Assembly (NCBI RefSeq): GCF_008364825.1
Contig: NZ_VTTO01000014.1
Span: forward strand, 89,396-153,395
DNA length: 64,000 nt
Origin: Azospirillum sp. B21
GTDB taxonomy: Bacteria; Pseudomonadota; Alphaproteobacteria; Azospirillales; Azospirillaceae
Reading direction: 5' to 3'
Each line of letters starts with the position of its first letter. Position 1 is the first letter of the stretch. The notes under the pieces were generated by a model, which was not told the DNA's origin, searched no databases, and saw only the letters and a list, made by a program, of their open reading frames with translations. Made by a program: the position numbers and the translations under genes. This document shows positions 46,980-53,696 of this stretch, piece after piece.

Positions 46980-49231
46980 CGGGCACCATCGCAGACGCAC
47001 TGCATCAACTTCAGCGGCATCGAGGCCTTATCCGCGTTGGCGAGCCAAGGACAACTGGTGCATCGACGGAGATTGAAGTCGATGTTGCGGTCCAACTGCC
47101 GAACAGGTCTCGGCGCAATGGTATCTCTGAGACCGGAGTGCGCACCGTCGAGACGTGCGTGCTGGTATTCGGTAGTGACTGGCCCCTGTCTGCACCCGAG
47201 CCCTTCTTACGTGCGGACTTCCCGCTCAACTTGCCGCACATCAACCCCCATCGCCAAGGCGAGTTAGTCTCGCCGTGCCTATTCGAAGGGTCGTTGAACG
47301 AGCTGCTGCATCGGTTTGGCCTGGACGCCGTTGTCGATCAGTTGATCGACTGGCTGCACAAGGCCGCGGCCGGAACACTCCTGGACCTGGAGCAGGGGTG
47401 GGAACCAACGCGCCGAGACAGCTGTCCTTCGACCGTTGTATTCAGTGCCGAGAAGGTCGCGGCCGCCGCTCCCGCTGACGGCACGATTCTGGTGGTTCCC
47501 GCAGGCTACGTGACGATCGATGGCGGTCTGTACGTCATCATCAACGCCGAACTGACCGCACAAGTCGATCCTGTGTTTTATCAGGATGTTCACAACGACA
47601 AGCTGGGCAAATGGGGGAACGGCCATGCCGCGGCCTTCATCGCGCGCGCTCCGATGACCGACGGCCTCCCGCATGTGATCGGACGCTATCAACCAGAGAC
47701 AGTTGTCGATCTCGCGACGCTGCTCGATCGAGCAGCGGAGCTTGGTATTGATCGCGACGCTTTGGCCCAGGAAGTGGACGGTTATTTCGGACGCTCAATC
47801 CTGGATATGCGACAGGACTCGCATGGCTGGGTGCATGGTTTGTACGCGATTGTGATTCTGGCTGTGCAAAGGCCAGCGTCGCTTGTGGGCTCGCCAGGGA
47901 GGAGTGTCGAGGTATTGCCCTATGTGGTGCGCTATGAACTCAACGCTCAATCGCTCCTGGAGCGTAACGCCACGGTTCACCCGGCCTTTCACGCGCATGC
48001 GTTGTCTCCTGAACTGCTGGCAAGGACGTCCGGCATTCCATACGCAGCCACATCACAGCCGCTGGTCGTGCTCGGCTGCGGAAGCGTGGGATCGAAAGTC
48101 GCGATGCAACTGGGGCGAGCGGGCTTTGGTTCGATGACTTTCGTCGACAACGAACCCATGTCGCCTCACAACGCCGCGCGGCATGCACTCATTGAGCGGG
48201 CATCAGTTCTGGTTCCGCCTCGGAAGTCGGCGCTGATGAAGACAGCCTTTGAATCGCTGTCGCATCTTCAATCGCGAGCGTTCGACACCGACGCAGTGAC
48301 TCTTTTGGTCGATCCGGAACAGTTTGCGGCAACCGTTCCGCAGGATGCGGCCCTCATCGTGGATGCGACGGCGTCACTTCAGGTGCTGGCTGCAGAAACA
48401 CAATCGGCAGCGTTGGATCAATCCCCAGCCCGATTGGCACGGATCGCGATGTATGGTCAGGGGCGCTGTGTGGCGGTATTGCTCGAAGGAGCTGGCCGTG
48501 CCGGCCGAGTTGACGACCTCACGGCGTTCTTGTTCGAGTGCTGCCGGTTTGCACCGGAACTGCGTGCGTCGATTGCCGGCGAGACGTCTGAGCCGACTCG
48601 GATTTTCGTGGGTGACAACTGTCGTTCGCTGACGATGCCTATGTCTGACGCCGTTGTTTCGCGGTCGACGTCACTGGCCGGCCTGCAACTGGAACGATGG
48701 CTCGTTGATGGGCTTCCGAAGGAAGCGACGCTTTGCGCCGGAATCTCAGATGCCGAAGGCCTTGGAATGGCATGGACCCGCGCCAGCCTTGGCCCGACCA
48801 CTGCGCTTGAAGTCGCAGACGATGGTGGCTGGAACATTCGGGTCCTGTCCCCAGTTGCGCAAGCAATCCATGCTGATGCGCTGCGCTGGGGTGCTCTGGA
48901 AACAGGCGGCGCCTTGATCGGCCGCATCTCGTTTGAAAATCGAACCATCACCATTGCAGGCCTTGTTGAGGCACCGCCTGACAGTGTTCGAGAGGCCGCC
49001 CGCTTCGTCCTCGGAACCAACGGGCTTGTTCAAAATTTGCGCGCCGCAAACGCGGCCTCTTTGGGGTATCTCGCCTTTATAGGAACGTGGCACAGCCACC
49101 CGAAAGGCGGCGCACATTCGGGTATCGACCGAAATACATTGCGCGGCATCGCCGAGGATGCTGGCGGCCTTCCGGCCGTGTCGTTGGTATGGACTCCGAC
49201 AGGACTCACGTGTGCGGTGGATCGCTGGTAG
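46976..49231 (+). CDS. E2-E1-JAB triple-domain fusion (ubiquitin-like conjugation enzyme)
   Basis: 751 residues joining three ubiquitin-pathway activities. (1) E2-like domain, about 1-140: WPLSAPEPFLRADFPLNLP, PHINPHRQGELVSPCLFEGS with candidate catalytic Cys101, then LLHRFGLDAVVDQLIDWLHKAAAGTL. (2) An uncharacterised 200-residue linker. (3) E1/ThiF domain, about 360-600: nucleotide loop VVLGCGSVGSKVAMQLGRAGFG (367-372), FVDNE with Asp391, VDATASLQV; candidate thiolate Cys522 or Cys523. (4) JAB/JAMM peptidase, about 635-745: Glu642, His706, His708, Ser715, Asp718 (HSHPKGGAHSGID). The fusion would activate, transfer and remove a ubiquitin-like tag or another C-terminus. Similar fusions near MBL genes have been noted in surveys of prokaryotic Ub-like systems (from memory). 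Its start overlaps the MBL gene stop. Confidence 0.9.
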   Translation: MTGTIADALHQLQRHRGLIRVGEPRTTGASTEIEVDVAVQLPNRSRRNGISETGVRTVETCVLVFGSDWPLSAPEPFLRADFPLNLPHINPHRQGELVSPCLFEGSLNELLHRFGLDAVVDQLIDWLHKAAAGTLLDLEQGWEPTRRDSCPSTVVFSAEKVAAAAPADGTILVVPAGYVTIDGGLYVIINAELTAQVDPVFYQDVHNDKLGKWGNGHAAAFIARAPMTDGLPHVIGRYQPETVVDLATLLDRAAELGIDRDALAQEVDGYFGRSILDMRQDSHGWVHGLYAIVILAVQRPASLVGSPGRSVEVLPYVVRYELNAQSLLERNATVHPAFHAHALSPELLARTSGIPYAATSQPLVVLGCGSVGSKVAMQLGRAGFGSMTFVDNEPMSPHNAARHALIERASVLVPPRKSALMKTAFESLSHLQSRAFDTDAVTLLVDPEQFAATVPQDAALIVDATASLQVLAAETQSAALDQSPARLARIAMYGQGRCVAVLLEGAGRAGRVDDLTAFLFECCRFAPELRASIAGETSEPTRIFVGDNCRSLTMPMSDAVVSRSTSLAGLQLERWLVDGLPKEATLCAGISDAEGLGMAWTRASLGPTTALEVADDGGWNIRVLSPVAQAIHADALRWGALETGGALIGRISFENRTITIAGLVEAPPDSVREAARFVLGTNGLVQNLRAANAASLGYLAFIGTWHSHPKGGAHSGIDRNTLRGIAEDAGGLPAVSLVWTPTGLTCAVDRW

Positions 49232-49276
49232 GTGCAAAGCCACCGGCACTTTGTTGGCATAAAACAAGAGGGATGT

Positions 49277-50347
49277 ATGGCTGACTACTTCGAGATCGAC
49301 TTTCTTGGCGTCGAAACAGCGAAAAGCGGGGACGCGATCACGCTGCGCTACTCGGTGAATGGCACCGAGGGCGTGCACGTTGTTGACGGTGGGTATCTGG
49401 ATACGGGTGATCAGATAGTCGAGCATCTGAAGACGTACTATGGAACAACAGTCATCGACCATGTGATCCTCACGCACCCAGATCGCGATCACGCCAACGG
49501 ACTACGAAAAGTCCTGGAGCAATGCACGGTCAGGAATCTTTGGATCAACCGGCCGTGGATATACGCGGACCAGTTGATCGATCGCTTTGAGACCTATGAA
49601 TCGGTTGAAGCCCTGCGACGGAAGTTGCGCTCAATCTACGATGCCACGGCAATTCTTGAGGATATTGCGGTGGAGAAGGGAATTCCAATCCATGCCCCCC
49701 TTCAGGGGCAGAGCATCGGTCCGTTCGCGGTCATGGCACCTACCCTGGGGCGCTACTTGGACCTGATCGTGGACTCCGCGAAGACACCGGAAGCTGTCGA
49801 AGAAAGTGCTTTTGATAGCGCGCTGAGCAGCATATTCCGGGCAGTGAAGGCCGCGACCGCCTACATCAAGTCCCTGTGGGGCGAGGAATATTTCCCGCCT
49901 GAGCCGACCAGTCGTGAGAATGAAATGAGTGTGGTGCAGTCGGCTGTCTTGAACGGTCATCGCGTCATGCTTACTGGCGATGCCGGGCGTGAAGCACTGC
50001 AGGAGGTGATCGACTACGCACCTTTCGTGGGACTCGCGCTGCCAGGTATTCGGTATTTCCAAGTGCCCCATCACGGCGGGCGACACAACGTTTCGACCGA
50101 AGTCTTGGATCAACTGCTCGGCCCACGGTTGAACAGTATGCCGGACAAGCACCATTGGAATGCCATATGCAGTTCTGCCAAGGCGGATGAGGATCATCCG
50201 CGGAAGTCGGTGATTCGCGCCGTATTGCACCGGGGTGGGCACTGGGCGGCAACTGAAAGCCAGAACATACGCATCGGGGCAGGCATCACCCGCGATGGCT
50301 GGGTGCCGATTCCCCAGGCGGCGTATCCGGAAGATCAAGAAAATTGA
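49277..50347 (+). CDS. Second MBL-fold hydrolase of the operon
   Basis: 356 residues, ComEC/Rec2-like metallo-beta-lactamase fold: YFEIDFLGVETAKSGDAITLRYS, VHVVDGGYLDTGDQIVEHL, metal motif ILTHPDRDHANGL (67-72), then HRVMLTGDAGREAL with Asp, and the third site VPHHGGRHNVS. The ATG at 49277 is preferred over an upstream start at 49232 because it has a good ribosome site (AAGAGGGA). It lies 45 bp after the fusion gene and is probably co-transcribed. It differs clearly from the first MBL protein in sequence and length, so the two are likely non-redundant. The role is unknown; a processing or signalling hydrolase is likely. Confidence 0.88.
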   Translation: MADYFEIDFLGVETAKSGDAITLRYSVNGTEGVHVVDGGYLDTGDQIVEHLKTYYGTTVIDHVILTHPDRDHANGLRKVLEQCTVRNLWINRPWIYADQLIDRFETYESVEALRRKLRSIYDATAILEDIAVEKGIPIHAPLQGQSIGPFAVMAPTLGRYLDLIVDSAKTPEAVEESAFDSALSSIFRAVKAATAYIKSLWGEEYFPPEPTSRENEMSVVQSAVLNGHRVMLTGDAGREALQEVIDYAPFVGLALPGIRYFQVPHHGGRHNVSTEVLDQLLGPRLNSMPDKHHWNAICSSAKADEDHPRKSVIRAVLHRGGHWAATESQNIRIGAGITRDGWVPIPQAAYPEDQEN

Positions 50348-50723
50348 CAGCGCCTGAAGGCCAGCACCACTTTTCAACTGCCTGCTGGCAACTTGGCCTG
50401 CATCCCGACGTTCCTTCGTCGGGCTCATGGGCTGCGCCCCGAGCTTCGTGCCGAATCGCAGTCATCCGGCTTCAAGCCCGGACGCTCTGATCTGGACTGA
50501 CGCTTCGGACCTGCGCGCTACGCTTGTCAATACCGGGGTGGCTGCGTGGTGAGGTGTGGCGGCTTGCTGTTCCCTTCATCGTGCCACGGCGTGCCCGCCG
50601 TCAATGACTGCGCACCTTCGGCGCTTGCGGCCTGGCGGCCGTCTTCGATCTTTGACTGCTTGCGCTGCGCCGTGCCCTGCAAGGGCTGGGCAATTCCGCC
50701 CGGTAACCTTACAGGAGTTCACC
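50348..50723. other. Gene-free spacer with partial ICE repeat
   Basis: 376 bp with no convincing gene. It marks the junction between cargo and the ICE core. At about 50419-50490 it holds a degraded copy of the first third of the ICE non-coding repeat (GGGCTGCGCCCCG, CATCCGGCTTCAA). The last bases carry the ribosome site ACAGGAG of the next gene. Confidence 0.6.
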
Positions 50724-51074
50724 ATGAACCACGCATTCATCACGGACGAGCAGCGCATCGTGCTGCTGGCCAACGGCCGCGAATCCTTGGAGAACCCGGA
50801 CTTCGATCCGGCCCCAGTGGTCAAGCTGTTCACGCCGGATGCCGGCGCGACCTGGCTGCTGACCGAGATTGATCCCGATGACCACGATCACGCCTTCGGT
50901 CTTTGCGACCTGGGCCTAGGGATGCCGGAAATCGGCTGGGTCAGTTTTTCCGAACTGGCGACCGTGCGCGGGCGGCTGGGCTTGCCGGTAGAGCGGGATC
51001 TGCACTTTCGTGCCGAGAAGCGGCTGAGCGCCTATGCGCGCGATGCGCGGCTGGCGGGGCGTGTCGTTGTCTGA
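50724..51074 (+). CDS. DUF2958 protein, first copy
   Basis: 116 residues: MNHAFITDEQRIVLLANGRESLENPDFDPAPVVKLFTPDAGATWLLTEIDPDDHDHAFGLCDLGLGMPEIGWVSFSEL. This is a DUF2958 protein, a conserved small protein of ICEs and plasmids with unknown biochemical role. The same family occurs again at 58711. The ATG at 50724 has the ribosome site CAGGAG; the open frame upstream is not coding-like. Next gene starts 63 bp downstream in the same direction. Confidence 0.92.
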   Translation: MNHAFITDEQRIVLLANGRESLENPDFDPAPVVKLFTPDAGATWLLTEIDPDDHDHAFGLCDLGLGMPEIGWVSFSELATVRGRLGLPVERDLHFRAEKRLSAYARDARLAGRVVV

Positions 51075-51137
51075 CCTGGTTCTGGGGCGCCGCAAGGCGC
51101 TCCTGAGCGTTCTCAATCATTTCAGGAGGTCAAGGCC

Positions 51138-51416
51138 ATGAGCAGCCACCACGACTACATCCTCGAAATCACGGCAGAGCATGATGCGTTCAAGCCGTTC
51201 CCACCGGAGAACGGCCAGCCCTTGCGCTTTGCGCTCGGCGACGCGGTGATCTATACCAACGAGTTTGGCGCACAGTTCCGGTGCCGCGTCACCGGGTTTT
51301 ATCGTCCCAGCGGACTTTCGGGCCTGTACGCGCGCGGTGCGCGCTACCTGCTGGACTCGTCATCGCCGTGGATGCCGGTGTCGGAAGCCAGCCTGCGCCC
51401 CGACGACCCGGCCTGA
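51138..51416 (+). CDS. Small ICE protein, function unknown
   Basis: 92 residues: MSSHHDYILEITAEHDAFKPFPPENG, FALGDAVIYTNEFGAQFRCRVTGFYRP, ending RYLLDSSSPWMPVSEASLRPDD. It looks like a small beta-barrel, perhaps SH3-like. Ideal ribosome site (AGGAGGT) right before the ATG, same direction as the DUF2958 gene, so co-transcribed. I do not know the family. Confidence 0.8.
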   Translation: MSSHHDYILEITAEHDAFKPFPPENGQPLRFALGDAVIYTNEFGAQFRCRVTGFYRPSGLSGLYARGARYLLDSSSPWMPVSEASLRPDDPA

Positions 51417-51442
51417 TGCCTTCGCGCCCCTGGCGGGGCGCT

Positions 51443-51540
51443 ACGCGCTGCGCTTGCCTCCAGGGGAAAGCCCTGCGGGCTATCCCCGCCGCGCAGGCTT
51501 GGCGCCCCTCTCGCGCAGCGAACCGGCTGGTGCCGGATCG
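51443..51540. repeat. ICE non-coding repeat, copy C (3' half)
   Basis: About 98 bp that match the distal half of the longer repeats at 56724 and 57966: CGCGCTGCGCTTGCCTCC, GGGGAAAGCCCTGCGG, TATCCCCGCCGCGC, GCTTGGCGCCCCT and the end TGCCGGATCG. Located between convergent small genes. Confidence 0.75.
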
Positions 51541-51558
51541 CTCCCTTCATGCCGGACA

Positions 51559-51858
51559 TTACGATGGCACTTCGGGCGTGGGTGTGTCGGGTTCGTAGTC
51601 GCCCAGCCACTCGAAGAGACGTTCGATATCGCAGTCCAGCTGGTTCAGCGTGGCCTGGGCCATTGCGTACCAGGTGGTGCCGTCGTCCGTTTCTTCGGAG
51701 GCGGACAGCAGGACGTTGAGCTGTGCGCGCCGTCCCAGCAGGCGCTGCATCTCGTTGCCTACCGTCTTGCGGTCGGTGGTCCAGATGAGGGTCGGCAGAA
51801 AGATGCCAGGCCCTTCTGCTCCAGGCGCAGGCGTTCCGGGTTGCATGGGATCGCTCAT
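51559..51858 (-). CDS. Small ICE protein, helical, function unknown
   Basis: 99 residues: a Pro/Gly-rich start (MSDPMQPGTPAPGAEGP), then IFLPTLIWTTDRKTVGNEMQRLLGRRAQLNVLLSASEETDD, GTTWYAMAQATLNQLDCDIERLFEWLGDYE. Helical, acidic C-terminus. The ATG at 51858 is preceded by GGAG. Conserved-looking small accessory protein of this ICE family; not otherwise recognised. Confidence 0.75.
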   Translation of the reverse strand: MSDPMQPGTPAPGAEGPGIFLPTLIWTTDRKTVGNEMQRLLGRRAQLNVLLSASEETDDGTTWYAMAQATLNQLDCDIERLFEWLGDYEPDTPTPEVPS

Positions 51859-52005
51859 GGTGGTTCTCCAGAAGGTGGAGATTCCACGGTAGGCATTGGC
51901 CCGTGACCGGGCCACTCGAAATTCGCGCTATTTCGGGGGGATTTCGGGATCAGCGCCGATCGGCCGTGGCGCAGTCATGCGGGCGGGCTGCCTTTGAGCC
52001 GGTGC

Positions 52006-52227
52006 TTACCAGGGCTTCCAGCGCCGCTGGGGTGTTTGCGGCACGGCGCCGAGCAATTGGATCGGCGGCAGTGCATGGGGCGCATTGTTCCTGGGGAAGC
52101 GCCGGCGCACTTCGCATTCCAGTTCGTGCGCGAGGCCGCGTGCGTCCTTCTCGCCGCGCAGTGCCCGTTGCCGCCAGTCTCGGGCCTGGGCCATCAGTTC
52201 ATCGTCTTGTAGGGCTCGTATGTCCAT
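52006..52227 (-). CDS. Small basic ICE protein, function unknown
   Basis: 73 residues from ATG 52227: MDIRALQDDELMAQARDWRQRALRGEKDARGLAHELECEVRRRFP, then a Pro-rich tail. Highly charged amphipathic helix followed by an unstructured end. A longer start at 52269 is possible. Same strand as 51559-51858. No function known. Confidence 0.65.
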   Translation of the reverse strand: MDIRALQDDELMAQARDWRQRALRGEKDARGLAHELECEVRRRFPRNNAPHALPPIQLLGAVPQTPQRRWKPW

Positions 52228-52793
52228 GCCATTGCCATTTTGCCGATGGCTGGGTGGGTAGCTGTCCACGGGGATTTCATTGAAGTCATGTGGGCGTCCC
52301 CGGCCACCTGGGAGATGGCCGGTCGCGCTCTCGTGCTAGCGCATCGAGCCGCCTGCGGCGTCTCGCCCCCTTCGGGCTTCGATCGTTCCCTCACTCCGTT
52401 CGGCTGACGCCTCCGGCCCGGCTTCCAGCTTCGAGCCTGCGCGCTTCGCTTGCCGTGCGGTCGGCTTGTGGGATGGCCGTTGCCATGTCCAGTCCTCTTC
52501 CCTGACTTCATCACCTTGTCCGCGACTGTAGCCCGCGGCCGTGTGCCGTCAAGGCGCGCAGGGCCGTGTCCTCGGCTGCGCCTGCGGGCCGCCCCACCCT
52601 GCGCTTGTTTCCTTGACGGCCCCCGTCCGCGCGCTCCCTTTCGTCGCGGGCGATGAACTCAGGAAAGACGGTGGCAACAGGGCCAACCGGGTTCCTCGCG
52701 CCGACCGCACCGAACAGCCGAAAGGCTGGGCTTCGAATCTTGGAATCCGGTGTGCGGTTTTCTTCAACAGCCTTTTTGTTCAGGAGAAAGACC
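52228..52793. other. Gene-free leader region with large hairpin before the DUF932 gene
   Basis: 566 bp without a supported gene. The central feature is a long inverted repeat: GCCGTCAAGG (52545-52554) and GCGCAGGG (52556-52563) on one side, CCCTGCGC (52597-52604) and CCTTGACGGC (52611-52620) on the other. Many small ORFs in this part are compositional shadows. The end holds the ribosome site CAGGAG of the DUF932 gene. Confidence 0.6.
52545..52620. other. Large structured hairpin (leader RNA candidate)
   Basis: Two nested perfect stems of 10 bp (GCCGTCAAGG/CCTTGACGGC) and 8 bp (GCGCAGGG/CCCTGCGC), loop of about 33 nt. It lies 174 bp before the DUF932 start. It may be a terminator for an upstream transcript, a leader structure, or a protein-binding site of the element. 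Confidence 0.55.
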
Positions 52794-53621
52794 ATGCAAC
52801 TCGCATCCCGCTTCGCTTCCCATTCCCCCGCATTGCGCAGCGACTCCCCGCTGTCCGATGACCAGATCCGCCGCGTGGCCCCGTCCATCTTCGCGGATGC
52901 CCCCCATGAAAGCCGTTCCGAGCGGTACAGCTACATCCCCACCGCCGCCGTGCTGACCGAGCTTCGCAAAGAGGGGTTTCAGCCCTTCATGGTGTGCCAG
53001 ACCCGCGTTCGCAACGAGGGCCGGCGCGAGCACACGAAACACATGCTGCGCCTGCGCCACGCCAACCAGATCAACGCCCGCGAAGCCAATGAAATCATCC
53101 TGCTGAACTCGCACGACGGCACGAGCAGCTATCAATTACTGGGTGGCATGTTCCGCTTCGTTTGCAGCAATGGCCTTGTCTGCGGCGACACCGTGGGCGA
53201 TGTGCGCGTGCCCCACAAGGGCGACGTGGCGGGCCATGTCATCGAGGGCGCCTATCAGGTGCTGAGCGGCTTCGAGCATGCGCAGGAATCGCGCGAATCC
53301 ATGCAGGCCATCACGCTGGATGCCGGGGAATCGGAAGTGTTCGCCCGCGCCGCGCTGGCCCTCAAGTACGACGACCCAACCAAGCCCGCGCCCGTCACGG
53401 AATCGCAAATCCTGATGCCGCGCCGCTTCGACGACCGCCGCCCCGACCTGTGGAGCGTGTTCAACCGCACGCAGGAGAACCTGACCAAGGGCGGATTGCA
53501 TGGCCGCGCCGCCAATGGCCGCAGACAGCAGACCCGCCCCGTGCAGGGCATTGATTCGGACATTCGCCTGAACCGCGCCCTGTGGCTGCTGGCCGATGGC
53601 ATGCGCGCCCTCAAGGCCTGA
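52794..53621 (+). CDS. DUF932 protein of the ICE
   Basis: 275 residues: MQLASRFASHSPALRSDSPLSDDQIRRVAPSIFADAPHESRSERYSYIPTAAVL, QPFMVCQTRVRNEGRREHTKHMLRLRH, IILLNSHDGTSSYQLLGGMFRFVCSNGLVCGD, FNRTQENLTKGGLHGRAANGRRQQTRPVQGIDSDIRLNRALWLLADGM. This is a DUF932 protein (phage/plasmid-like protein family), typical neighbour of parB in these elements; role not established, possibly DNA metabolism or anti-restriction. ATG at 52794 with CAGGAG site; the frame upstream to 52653 is not part of the gene. Confidence 0.93.
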   Translation: MQLASRFASHSPALRSDSPLSDDQIRRVAPSIFADAPHESRSERYSYIPTAAVLTELRKEGFQPFMVCQTRVRNEGRREHTKHMLRLRHANQINAREANEIILLNSHDGTSSYQLLGGMFRFVCSNGLVCGDTVGDVRVPHKGDVAGHVIEGAYQVLSGFEHAQESRESMQAITLDAGESEVFARAALALKYDDPTKPAPVTESQILMPRRFDDRRPDLWSVFNRTQENLTKGGLHGRAANGRRQQTRPVQGIDSDIRLNRALWLLADGMRALKA

Positions 53622-53696
53622 CCCCCTCTGACGTGTTCCCCGCCGGAGGGGCGGTTTCCCCTCCATTCCCTTGTTTCACTTGATTGGAGATTCACC

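Noticed and set aside
45786..50347. CBASS type II (cap2/cap3) system
   Set aside because: There is no CD-NTase and no Cap effector; the JAB is fused to E1 and E2, and MBL genes are present instead.
52194..52514. A 106-residue minus-strand open frame before the DUF932 gene
   Set aside because: Arg/Pro/Gly-rich noise in repeat-like DNA that overlaps the better supported gene at 52006-52227.
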